Shown piece after piece: positions 31,846-39,219 of a DNA stretch of 39,219 bases. This DNA is from Actinoallomurus sp. (GTDB taxonomy: Bacteria; Actinomycetota; Actinomycetes; Streptosporangiales; Streptosporangiaceae). The stretch spans positions 1 to 39,219 of the forward strand of contig JAOPYL010000055.1 in NCBI GenBank assembly GCA_025964625.1, read 5' to 3'. The translations under genes were made by a program, and so were the position numbers. How positions within the stretch are numbered: the stretch's first letter is position 1; each line of letters begins with the position of its first letter. The notes under the pieces are model-generated. The model did not search any database. It was not told where the DNA came from and worked only from the letters and a program-made list of their open reading frames with translations.

Positions 31846-33219
31846 TCAGCGGCGCGCAGCAGCGCGTCCGCGGTTCAGCGGGATGGCCAGTCCAAGGGCC
31901 AGACAGGCCAGCGGAATGGCGGGCAGGACGTACCGATAGTCGAAGTCCGCGGTGGCCGGCGGTACGACGATCAGGGCGACAGCGGCCGTGAAAGGCAGGA
32001 GTGCGGGTCCGCCCCACCTGCGCCAGGCGGCGGCGATCCCGGCAAGGCCGGCGAGGAGGATGAGTCCGAGAGCCGGCCCCGGCAGATAGACCGCGCGCTG
32101 GTACTCGCGGATCCATCCCGCGTAGGGTGCATGGACGCTCGGTGCCTGGGCGGGCTGGTGGTCGTAGGCCGTCATGTCCTTCCTGGCGTTGTCCGCGCCG
32201 CTGAAGCGCTTCCCCGGGGGTGGCGGTTCTGTCGGATGGAATACGTAACGCTGGGTGACGCCGTAGTCCTGCGCCGGATTCCAGCGGAAACTGCGGGCAA
32301 GGGCACTCGCAAACGTGGAGACATAGTCGTAGGGCTGGGCCAGAATCGCCCGGGTCGCGAAGTCGCTTGCGAGCGCGTTGGCCGCGGGGCTGAACTTGAA
32401 TGTCGGAAGTTCGTTGATCGGTGACAATTTCTTCCAGATGTAGTCCTCGGGGTGGGATCGGGAAAGTCCCGGGACGGGACACAACACCGCCTCGTTGGCG
32501 GGCGGCCGGATCTTCGCGCATTGGGCGAATGTCATCGTGCGCGACCACAGGAAGACACCGTCCGTACCACTCAGCGCATAGCGATGGTAATAGGAGTGGT
32601 ACCAGGCGGCGTACCCACCCAATGGCAGTGCGACCACTGCCGCCGACGCTGCGAGCGTCCGCCAGCCGGCGCGTCGCACAAGGAGCCAGCCCACAAGCGG
32701 TACCAGCAGGACGAGTCCGACCGTCCGGGTCAGTGCGGCGAACGCGAACAGCGAACCGGCGGTCATCCCGAGTGGGAGACCGGGCCGCTCGCGCCACAGA
32801 AGCGCGGTGATCGCCGACGTGACCAGGAAGATGAACAGCGTGTCGGAGAGCACGAGATGCCCGAGCTGAACCAGGTAGGCGTCGAAGAGCACGGGTGACA
32901 CGACCAAGGTGGCGGCCCAGCCGGGCAGCCCATGGCGGCGCAGCAGAACGTAGATCATGACGGCGGTGGCCAGGCCCATGGCGTGCTGTACGGCGACGAC
33001 CAGCGCGAAGCTGTGGAGCGGTTCCAGCAACCTGAGCATGAGCGGGTAGCCGAAGGGGCGCTCAGGCCGAGGGCGGGGGCGCAGTGCCATCGCGAGGTAC
33101 GTGTAGGAGTCGCCGACAAACCACAACGCGGGGCGGTAACCGAGCATCGCCAGCACACGTAGTGCCACACCTCCCAGCAGAGCGGCGCAGAAAGCGGCGT
33201 TCCGTGTGACAAATCGCAT
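31846..33219 (-). CDS. Multi-pass GT-C-like glycosyltransferase membrane protein
   Basis: 457 residues with about ten hydrophobic segments. The first outer loop has GDSYTYLAMALRP, the place where GT-C enzymes carry their acidic catalytic pair (here Asp only, with no second acid next to it). ERPFGYPLMLRLLEPL, LVLSDTLFIFLVTSA and ALTRTVGLVLLVPLVGWLL follow. A long outer loop (about 225-360) and a DYRYVLPAIPLACLALG end complete the GT39/ArnT-type plan. Such enzymes move sugars from a lipid-phosphate carrier to a wall or protein acceptor. TATAGC seven bases ahead of the ATG hints at a leaderless transcript. It converges on the acylase across 54 bases with a small hairpin. Confidence 0.75.
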   Translation of the reverse strand: MRFVTRNAAFCAALLGGVALRVLAMLGYRPALWFVGDSYTYLAMALRPRPRPERPFGYPLMLRLLEPLHSFALVVAVQHAMGLATAVMIYVLLRRHGLPGWAATLVVSPVLFDAYLVQLGHLVLSDTLFIFLVTSAITALLWRERPGLPLGMTAGSLFAFAALTRTVGLVLLVPLVGWLLVRRAGWRTLAASAAVVALPLGGYAAWYHSYYHRYALSGTDGVFLWSRTMTFAQCAKIRPPANEAVLCPVPGLSRSHPEDYIWKKLSPINELPTFKFSPAANALASDFATRAILAQPYDYVSTFASALARSFRWNPAQDYGVTQRYVFHPTEPPPPGKRFSGADNARKDMTAYDHQPAQAPSVHAPYAGWIREYQRAVYLPGPALGLILLAGLAGIAAAWRRWGGPALLPFTAAVALIVVPPATADFDYRYVLPAIPLACLALGLAIPLNRGRAAARR

Positions 33220-33230
33220 GATTCAGGCTA

Positions 33231-33245
33231 TAAGGGTCAACCTTA
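33231..33245 (-). promoter_or_regulatory. Short inverted repeat upstream of the GT-C gene
   Basis: TAAGG and CCTTA arms around a 5-base spacer lie 11-26 bases ahead of the start, overlapping the likely promoter. It is a small operator candidate without a known regulator. Confidence 0.3.
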
Positions 33246-33305
33246 ATCCGAGGTTACGGTGATCTTTGGCTGGCGCATGCGGACGGAAACTGAGCCGGGT
33301 GGCCG

Positions 33306-33992
33306 TCACGGGGACTCGGCGGTGCCGGTCTCTGCCTCGCCGTCGGCCGGATGCCCGAGGGCGGCCGTGGCCGCGTTGTGAATGTGCTCCCGCCAGAGCG
33401 CGCTGGCGGCGTTGGGGTCGTGAGCGATGATCTTTTCCAGGACCTTTTCGATTTCGTCCATGCTGGCGGCCGGCCTGCCGGGGTTGGACAGTGAGCGGGC
33501 TCGCAGCTGGGCCAGCCGGCCGTGCAGCAGGCGTGCCTGCGCGTACAGCACGTCGTTGCCCGCGCCGGCGTAGAGGGCGTCGTAGAAGTCCTGCTTCACC
33601 GCGAGCATCGCCGGCACGTCGGACGAGTCATGCGCCTCCCGCAGCCGGCCGACGGTCTCCCGGAGTCCGGTGAGGGCCTCGGCGGTGCCGCGCTCGACGA
33701 ACAGGCGTACGGCGAAGCACTCGATCGCCTCGCGCACCTCGAAGACCGCGGCTGCCTCCTCGTCGCTGAGGATGGCCACGATCGGGCCCTTGTGCGGTGG
33801 GATCGAGAGGAACCCCTCCGCCTCCAGCTGACGGCATGCCTCTCGCAACGTGTTGCGCGAGACGTCCAGCTGCTCGCAGAGCTCGCGCTCGATCAGACGC
33901 TGGCCCGGAGGGAGTTCGCCGCTGATGATCTGCTCGCGGATCGCTTCGACGGCCTGCACTCGGACGGGTGCGACGACGCGTGTGACCTTCAA
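33306..33992 (-). CDS. GntR-family (FCD/FadR-type) regulator
   Basis: 228 residues from a TTG with AGGAGGG ahead. The winged helix (VQAVEAIREQIISGELPPGQ, LIERELCEQLDVSRNTLREA, then GFLSIPPHKGPIVAIL) is followed by an all-helical FCD ligand domain with VFEVREAIECFAVRLF, then VKQDFYDALYAGAGN and HIHNAATAALGH, whose Asp/His residues often hold a metal and an organic acid. It is divergent from the aldehyde dehydrogenase operon, so it probably represses that operon until a carboxylate intermediate binds. That control is inference from layout and the family. Confidence 0.92.
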   Translation of the reverse strand: MKVTRVVAPVRVQAVEAIREQIISGELPPGQRLIERELCEQLDVSRNTLREACRQLEAEGFLSIPPHKGPIVAILSDEEAAAVFEVREAIECFAVRLFVERGTAEALTGLRETVGRLREAHDSSDVPAMLAVKQDFYDALYAGAGNDVLYAQARLLHGRLAQLRARSLSNPGRPAASMDEIEKVLEKIIAHDPNAASALWREHIHNAATAALGHPADGEAETGTAESP

Positions 33993-34046
33993 CGACCCTC
34001 CTGTGCTCTTATGGCGAACCCTAGCAGGAGATCTTGGACTGTTCTA

Positions 34047-34067
34047 TTGACCGATTGTAGGACGATC
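34047..34067 (+). promoter_or_regulatory. Promoter -35 and probable GntR operator
   Basis: TTGACC (34047-34052) is followed at once by an imperfect palindrome, GATTGTAGGACGATC (34053-34067), five of seven arm positions paired. The TTGT-ACGA type core is like FCD-regulator sites. It sits between a -35 and a weak CTAG-type -10 in the 181-base gap of the divergent pair. Confidence 0.45.
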
Positions 34068-34173
34068 CTCTAGCGTCGCACCTCGGCGCCGTGCCTGGAC
34101 GGTCCCGGTCTCTGCCGGGTTCCCGTGAGGCCGCCGCGCTGACTGCTCTCACCGATGTACGAAGGGTTTGCCA

Positions 34174-35697
34174 ATGTCCCACGTCGCAGGTTCCCCCCCG
34201 GGCTCGAGCGAGAAGGTCGCCCGCTACGGGTTGTTCATTGACAACCAGCAGGTGAGCCCGGCGGACGGCGCATACCTCGACGTGGTCAACCCCGCGACCG
34301 GCCGGGTCTGGGCCCAGGTCCCCAACGCCTCGGCGGCGGACGTCGACCGTGCCGTCGCGAGCGCTCGCCATGCCTTCGAGGAGGGCGACTGGCCGGACTT
34401 CCGCGCCGCGGACCGTGCCAAGTTCCTGATCCGCTTCGGCCAGGTGATCGCCGACAACGCCGAAGAGCTCGCCCAGCTCCAGGTCGATGAGAACGGCAAG
34501 CTCATCCGCGAGATGGTCGGCCAGGCCAAGCTGATGCCCGAGTACTTCAACTACTACGCCGGCCTCGCGCAGATGCCCACCGGCAGCACCAACCCGCTGC
34601 ATGTCAAGGACATGCTCAACTACACCGTGCGGGAGCCCCTCGGCGTCGTGGCGGCGATCACGCCGTGGAACTCGCCGCTGCTGCTGCTGGTGTGGAAGCT
34701 CGGCCCCGCGCTCGCCGCCGGCAACACCGTCATCGCCAAGCCCTCCGAGGTCACCCCGGTGTCGGCCATCCGCTTCGCGGAGCTCGCCGCGGAGGCCGGC
34801 CTGCCGCCGGGCGTCTTCAATGTCGTCACCGGACTCGGCAGCCCATCCGGCACCGCGCTGACCACCCACGCGGGCGTCGACAAGATCGCGTTCACCGGGT
34901 CCACCGCGACCGGGCAGGCCATCGCCTCGCAGGCGGGGAAGACCCTCAAGCGGGTCTCCCTCGAGCTCGGCGGAAAGTCTCCGAACATCGTCTTCGACGA
35001 CGCCGACCTCACCAGCGCCGTCAACGGCCTGGTCGCCGGCATCTTCGGAGCCAGCGGGCAGACCTGCATGGCCGGCTCGCGCATCCTGGTCCAGGACAGC
35101 ATCTACGACCAGGTCGTCGAGGAGCTGACCAAGCGGGCCGAGGCCATCAAGGTCGGGGACCCGCAGGACTCGGCCAGCGAGATGGGCACGGTCGCCTGCC
35201 GGCCGCAGTACGACAAGGTCCTCCACTACGTCACGGTCGCGACCGAGGACGGCGCCCGGCTCGTGGCCGGCGGCTCCCCGGCCGAGGTCGACGGCCTCGC
35301 CGACGGTCTGTTCATGCGGCCGACCGTGTTCGCCGACGTCACCAATGACATGCGGATCGCGCAGGAGGAGGTCTTCGGCCCGATCGCGGCGCTGATCCGC
35401 TTCCAGGACGAGGACGAGGCCGTACGGATCGCCAACGACACCGAGTTCGGGCTCGCGGCCGGTGTGTGGACTAACAACATCCAGCGCGCCCACCGTGTCG
35501 CCGGCCGCCTGCGCGCCGGCACGGTCTGGATCAACAACTACCGCAAGACGGGCTACGCCACCCCGTTCGGCGGCTACAAGCAGAGCGGACTCGGCCGGGA
35601 GAACGGCCCTGACGCGCTCCGCGAGTACACCGAGGAGAAGAGCGTCTGGGTCGACACCGGCCAGGGCGTCAAGGACCCCTTCAACCCGCGCGCCTGA
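34174..35697 (+). CDS. NAD(P)-dependent aldehyde dehydrogenase
   Basis: 507 residues. The ATG at 34174 has GAAGGG about eight bases ahead; a TTG two codons earlier is the frame edge. Motifs: TPWNSPLLLLVWKLGPALAA, FTGSTATGQAIA (cofactor loop), LELGGKSPNIVFDDADL with Glu264, GQTCMAGS with the nucleophile Cys298, and EEVFGPIAAL. It is a standard soluble tetramer-type ALDH that oxidises an aldehyde to the acid. It is first of three genes; the flavoprotein starts 11 bases after it and the transporter 55 bases after that. Its substrate is best guessed as the semialdehyde of the compound imported by the transporter. Confidence 0.95.
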   Translation: MSHVAGSPPGSSEKVARYGLFIDNQQVSPADGAYLDVVNPATGRVWAQVPNASAADVDRAVASARHAFEEGDWPDFRAADRAKFLIRFGQVIADNAEELAQLQVDENGKLIREMVGQAKLMPEYFNYYAGLAQMPTGSTNPLHVKDMLNYTVREPLGVVAAITPWNSPLLLLVWKLGPALAAGNTVIAKPSEVTPVSAIRFAELAAEAGLPPGVFNVVTGLGSPSGTALTTHAGVDKIAFTGSTATGQAIASQAGKTLKRVSLELGGKSPNIVFDDADLTSAVNGLVAGIFGASGQTCMAGSRILVQDSIYDQVVEELTKRAEAIKVGDPQDSASEMGTVACRPQYDKVLHYVTVATEDGARLVAGGSPAEVDGLADGLFMRPTVFADVTNDMRIAQEEVFGPIAALIRFQDEDEAVRIANDTEFGLAAGVWTNNIQRAHRVAGRLRAGTVWINNYRKTGYATPFGGYKQSGLGRENGPDALREYTEEKSVWVDTGQGVKDPFNPRA

Positions 35698-35708
35698 GAG
35701 GAGCCGAG

Positions 35709-37100
35709 ATGTCGATCGTCGTTATCGGGTCCGGCATCGCCGGACTGTCCGCCGCGGTGTCCGCGGCCGAGGAGCTCGGGGAGTCCTCCCGCACGTCCGT
35801 CATCCTCATCGAACGCGCGGACGAGCACGAGGCCGGCGGCAACACCCGCTGGACCTCGGCCTACCTGAGGCTCGATGACGTCTATGACCCGGGTGAGAAC
35901 TTCGTGTCGGACGTCGTCGGGTTCTCCGGGGGGAAGACGCCGGCGGGCTACGTGAACGAGCTCGTCGAGCGGGTGCCCGAGACCATGGACTGGATCCAGT
36001 CCCACGGTGCCCGGTTCCGCAAGCTCGCCACGTACTTCATCAACAGCAACCGGCCGCGCCTGCAGCCGGTCGGCGGGGGAGAGGGGCTGCTCAACGTGCT
36101 GCGGCCGGCGGCCGAGCGCCTCGGAGTGGAGATCCGCTACCGCACCACCGCTCAGCGGCTCGTCACGGACGGCCAGGGCCGGGTCACCGGACTGGTCGTC
36201 ACCGGCGACGACGGTGAGCAGACCATCCACGCCGACGCGGTGATCATCGCCTCGGGAGGGTTCGAGGGCGACCAGCGCCACCTGGCCGAGGAGCTCGCGG
36301 GTGGAGAGGTCGAGCGGCTCATCCCGATCGCGCCCGGCGTGCGCTTCAACAAGGGCGAGGGCGTACGGATGGCACTGGACGTCGGCGCCAAACGCGGCGG
36401 CCAGTGGGACTGTTTCCATGCCGAGCCGGTGGATCCGCGCAGCTCCGACCCCGAAGCGCTCGTCATGGTCTTCCCGTACGGCATCCTCGTGAACAGCAGC
36501 GGTGAGCGGTTCCTCGACGAGGGGCGCGGCACGGTGGACGAGACGTACGAGTCGACCGCCCGCGCCGTGTGGGCGCAGCCCGGCGGCACCGCGTACTTCA
36601 TCACCGATGAGAGCTTCAACGAGGTCACCGACCGCGCCCGCGGCATCTTGACCAGCGCCAAGCCCTTCGTCGCCGACAGCGTCGAGGAGCTCGCGCGGAC
36701 GTTGGACCTGCCGGCCGACGCCCTCGCCAAGACCGTCGCCGACTACAACGCCGCGGTGATCGACGGTCCGTTCGACTGGCGCACGCCGGACGGCAAGCGC
36801 ACCGAGGGCCTGGAGCCGCCGAAGAGCAACTGGGCGGTCGCGATCGAGCGCGGGCCCTTCCTCGCCTACCCGGTGGCGTGCGCGATCGTGTTCACCTTCG
36901 GCGGGCTGGAGACCAACGCGTCGGGCCAGGTGCTCGACACCGACGACAACCCCATCTCAGGGCTGTACGCCGCCGGCGAATGCACCGGCATCTATCACGG
37001 CAAATATCCGGGCGGCACTTCCGTGCTGCGCGGGATGGTCTTCGGCCGTGTGGCCGGCAGGACCGCCGCGGGCGAAACAACCTCCGCCGCCCGTCGCTGA
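35709..37100 (+). CDS. FAD-dependent fumarate-reductase/tricarballylate-dehydrogenase-like flavoprotein
   Basis: 463 residues, ATG with GAGGAG ahead. FAD site: VVIGSGIAGLSAAVSAAEE at the N-terminus, then ERADEHEAGGNTRWTSAYLR (TcuA-like). The middle has ADAVIIASGGFEGD. The cap and end have FNKGEGVRMALDVGAKRGGQ, GGLETNASGQVLD, LYAAGECTGIYHGKYPGGTS and VLRGMVFGRVAG, with the usual His and Arg of soluble fumarate reductases and TcuA. It should reduce or oxidise the double bond of a di- or tricarboxylate, or dehydrogenate a ring. No heme domain is fused. It is coded with ALDH and an MHS transporter, like tricarballylate operons, but the ALDH is not part of those, so the real substrate may differ. 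Confidence 0.9.
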   Translation: MSIVVIGSGIAGLSAAVSAAEELGESSRTSVILIERADEHEAGGNTRWTSAYLRLDDVYDPGENFVSDVVGFSGGKTPAGYVNELVERVPETMDWIQSHGARFRKLATYFINSNRPRLQPVGGGEGLLNVLRPAAERLGVEIRYRTTAQRLVTDGQGRVTGLVVTGDDGEQTIHADAVIIASGGFEGDQRHLAEELAGGEVERLIPIAPGVRFNKGEGVRMALDVGAKRGGQWDCFHAEPVDPRSSDPEALVMVFPYGILVNSSGERFLDEGRGTVDETYESTARAVWAQPGGTAYFITDESFNEVTDRARGILTSAKPFVADSVEELARTLDLPADALAKTVADYNAAVIDGPFDWRTPDGKRTEGLEPPKSNWAVAIERGPFLAYPVACAIVFTFGGLETNASGQVLDTDDNPISGLYAAGECTGIYHGKYPGGTSVLRGMVFGRVAGRTAAGETTSAARR

Positions 37101-37155
37101 ACCCTCTTCCCCATTCCGCATCGCCGTCGACGACGGTGGCATACCTGGAGGGCCG

Positions 37156-38478
37156 ATGACGGCTCCGTCCTATCCCCCCGTGGGTGAGCATGCTCAGCCC
37201 GTTCCGCGAGAAGCGGTCCTCCAGGGCCGCTTCCGCACCCTCTTCGGCGCGGGGGTGGGCAACACCCTGGAGTGGTACGACTGGAGCGTCTACGCGATCT
37301 TCGCTCCGTTCTTCGCCAAGCAGTTCTTCGTCGGCGGCAACGCGACCAGTTCGCTGCTGTCCACCCTCGCGATCTTCGCGGTCGGGTTCTTCATGCGGCC
37401 CGTCGGCGGATTCGTGTTCGGCTGGCTCGCCGACCGGTACGGCCGCCGGTCCGCGATGACCACCTCGATGCTCCTGATGGCCGGCGGCAGCGTGCTCATC
37501 GGGATCACCCCGACGTACGCCACGGTCGGCTTCGCCGCCGGGGTCATCCTGCTGGTGGCCCGGCTCATGCAGGGCCTGGCGCACGGTGGTGAGATCGCGG
37601 CCTCGTACACCTATGTGGCCGAGATCGCACCCACCGCCCGCCGGGGCCTCTGGTCGACCAGCCTGTACATCTCGGTGACCGCCGGGATCGTGCTCGCCTC
37701 CCTCATCGGCGCCGCCTCATCGAGCCTGCTCGGCGAGCAGGCCCTGCGGGACTGGGCGTGGCGGCTGCCGTTCCTGGTCGGTGGCCTGCTCGGGCTGGTC
37801 GGGCTGTACCTGCGCCGCTCCCTCAAGGAGACCAGCGCCTTCGAGGATTCCACGGACGGCGCTTCCCGGCGGACGGGCGGCGATCTGCTGCGGGGCCTGG
37901 TCCGCAACAAGGTGAGCGTGATCCGGATCCTCGGCCTGAGCTGTGGCGTCACGGTCGTCTACTACACCTGGGCGGTGGGCATCTCCGGGTTCGCCATCAG
38001 CGCCAAGGGCGTCGGCGCGACCGGCGGCCTGTGGGCGAGCGTCCTGGCGAACCTGTTCTTCATGTGCACGCTGCCGCTGTGGGGAAAGCTGTCCGACCGG
38101 TACGGCCGCAAACCCGTCTTCATCGCCTATGGCGTGGCGTTCCTGGTGCTGTCCTTCCCGCTGAGCGAGGCCATCAACGGCTCCGCCGTCCGGCTGGGGA
38201 TCGTGATGGCGGTGGCGTTGTTCTTCCTGGGCGCCTTCGTCGGGATCATGCCCGCCTACTTCGCGGAGCTGTTCCCCACCGAGGTCCGCGCCTCCGGCGT
38301 CGGCGTGCCGTACTCCTTCATCGTGGCGCTCTTCGGGGGTACCGGCCCGTACGTGCTGACCTGGTTGCACGCCCACCACGAGGAATGGGTCTTCGCCCTG
38401 TACATGGTCGTGCTGGTGGCCATCGGCCTGATCACCACGCTGCTCACGCCTGAGACCAAGGGACGCTCGCTGACGTGA
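37156..38478 (+). CDS. MHS-family MFS transporter for an organic acid
   Basis: 440 residues from the ATG at 37156 (GGAGGG five bases ahead); the frame is open 36 codons further, overlapping the flavoprotein end. Twelve membrane segments. The MHS group signature is clear: GNTLEWYDWSVYAIFAPFF, FFMRPVGGFVFGWLADRYGR between helices 2 and 3, LMQGLAHGGEIAASYTYVAE, and the second-half copy LSDRYGRKPVF. Members import carboxylates or betaines with protons (citrate, shikimate, alpha-ketoglutarate, proline/betaine). As third gene of the operon it likely brings in the substrate of the two enzymes ahead of it. Confidence 0.93.
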   Translation: MTAPSYPPVGEHAQPVPREAVLQGRFRTLFGAGVGNTLEWYDWSVYAIFAPFFAKQFFVGGNATSSLLSTLAIFAVGFFMRPVGGFVFGWLADRYGRRSAMTTSMLLMAGGSVLIGITPTYATVGFAAGVILLVARLMQGLAHGGEIAASYTYVAEIAPTARRGLWSTSLYISVTAGIVLASLIGAASSSLLGEQALRDWAWRLPFLVGGLLGLVGLYLRRSLKETSAFEDSTDGASRRTGGDLLRGLVRNKVSVIRILGLSCGVTVVYYTWAVGISGFAISAKGVGATGGLWASVLANLFFMCTLPLWGKLSDRYGRKPVFIAYGVAFLVLSFPLSEAINGSAVRLGIVMAVALFFLGAFVGIMPAYFAELFPTEVRASGVGVPYSFIVALFGGTGPYVLTWLHAHHEEWVFALYMVVLVAIGLITTLLTPETKGRSLT

Positions 38479-38509
38479 GGTCCCGGTCGTCCCTCGCCCT
38501 CGATACGGA

Positions 38510-38982
38510 TCAGTGGCTGACCGGCTTGCCGTTGATGGTGACCTTGGCGAACGTGACCCAGTCGACGTCGCTGAACGTGTTCGTGGGGTCGGTGACGCCG
38601 TTGAACGCGCACCGGATTCCAGGTGCAGGTCGACGTTGCTCTTCAGATAGATCGCTCCGGTGACGTACGTGCCGCTCGGCACGATCACGTGGCCGCCGCC
38701 CGCCGCACCGCAGGCAAGGATCGCCTTCTCGAACGCCGACGTGTTGTCCGTCGTGCCGTCGCCTTTCGCGCCGTAGTCGCTTACGGCGAAGTTCGCGTTG
38801 GGGAACACCGGCACCTTGGTCGCCGCGACGATCGCGCGCGCCTCCGCCCAGGGAAGGTCGCCGGGCGACACGGCGGACGGCCGCGCGGAGGCGGCCCGCG
38901 CCGGCAGTGGGGTGATGGCGATGCCGCCCGCGAGGCCAAGCCCCAGGCCGAGTGCGCCGCGGCGTGAGATGTCATCGGTCAT
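38510..38982 (-). pseudogene. Internally deleted GH28 polygalacturonase-like gene
   Basis: The N-terminal piece has a twin-arginine signal (DISRRGALGLGLGLAGGI), then NFAVSDYGAKGDGTTDNTSA, GGGHVIVPSGTYVTGAIYLK and SNVDLHLES, the start of a GH28 beta-helix. Near 38616 it jumps, with a frame change, to CAFNGVTDPTNTFSDVDWV and VTINGKPVSH-stop, which is the end of the same family. About 300 residues, with the whole active site, are missing, and no transposon is at the joint. It is thus a deletion pseudogene. The long antisense frame that runs on into the transporter is not coding. Confidence 0.8.
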
Positions 38983-39000
38983 TGCCGGTGATCCTCCCTA

Positions 39001-39219
39001 TTGAGACGGCCTGTGCCAGGGGTACCGAACCGGCGAGGCGGAGATCGTGAGAGCCGAGGGGGGCCATCGGCGAGCCGGACGAAGAGATCCGTGCTCAGGC
39101 TCCTGCTCACCAAAATGAGCGACTTCTCCCGCCGGCGCACGGACCGCGTAGTCGACATCAGCCGCCTCCTCGAAGCCATGGGCGGACAGCTGGATCACCG
39201 CTCGATCTAGGAAGACATC
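39001..39219. other. Right end, no gene assigned
   Basis: A plus-strand frame ending at 39210 contains LLLTKMSDFSRRRTDRVVDI and SRLLEAMGGQLDHR, protein-like but with no start or family that I recognise. The window ends here. Confidence 0.25.

Noticed and set aside
34021-35493. 490-codon minus-strand frame opposite the aldehyde dehydrogenase
   Set aside because: Shadow of a well-conserved plus-strand gene; the composition is not protein-like.
37717-38982. One 421-residue minus-strand protein from the Tat signal into the transporter
   Set aside because: Only the first 125 residues are GH28; the rest is antisense to the transporter. The true GH28 end is in another frame at 38510.

Overview
The window is high-GC actinomycete DNA. 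The signs are strong third-position GC bias, many GTG/TTG starts, a complete CvnABCD conservon, two tandem Lsr2 genes, a secreted or membrane Ser/Thr kinase, and Tat-exported DyP and molybdenum enzymes. The gene mix (DUF2795, DUF5335, Lsr2, conservon with a GAF gene) would suit a Streptosporangiales/Thermomonosporaceae-like or Streptomyces-like genome, but the genus cannot be fixed from the sequence alone. No rRNA, tRNA, CRISPR array or intact insertion sequence was found.

Layout, left to right. (1) 1-3435: the 3' end of a secreted lipase, a cytochrome P450, and a divergent ArsR regulator / old-yellow-enzyme pair with a promoter inside an inverted repeat. (2) 3583-8387: a decayed GT39-like glycosyltransferase, a DUF2795 protein, a GNAT-AAA+ fusion protein, a YjbR/MmcQ protein, and a decayed CitE-like lyase translationally joined to an intact CoA-transferase. 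(3) 8657-13029: an exported sulfite-oxidase-like enzyme, DUF5335, an IS3 remnant, a small membrane protein, the Lsr2 pair, a MarR remnant and a small CarD/UvrD-tudor-like protein. (4) 13225-18211: a formate/nitrite-type channel, a lipoprotein polysaccharide deacetylase-like protein, a methyltransferase, a HEAT-repeat protein and a membrane Ser/Thr kinase. (5) 18492-22963: a seven-blade YVTN propeller, a Tat DyP peroxidase, a transposase remnant next to a 9-bp tandem repeat, and a frameshifted secreted-protein pseudogene ending in an intact strong terminator. (6) 23395-27216: the conservon operon (sensor kinase-like CvnA, roadblock CvnB, DUF742 CvnC, small GTPase-like CvnD) plus a GAF gene. (7) 27217-33219: an atypical acyl-CoA dehydrogenase, a large penicillin-acylase-family protein and a GT-C-like membrane protein. 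(8) 33306-38478: a GntR/FCD regulator divergent from an aldehyde dehydrogenase - flavoprotein - MHS transporter operon, which looks like an uptake and oxidation route for an organic acid. (9) 38510-39219: an internally deleted GH28 pectinase pseudogene and an unassigned end.

The most striking overall trait is decay. At least seven genes or mobile elements are broken in 39 kb, by several different mechanisms (nonsense, frameshift, internal deletion, truncation), among intact genes. This fits an accessory chromosomal region. The candidates most worth following are the GNAT-AAA+ fusion, the tandem Lsr2 pair with one altered AT-hook, and the enzyme-fold proteins that lack the usual catalytic residue (acyl-CoA dehydrogenase, polysaccharide deacetylase).
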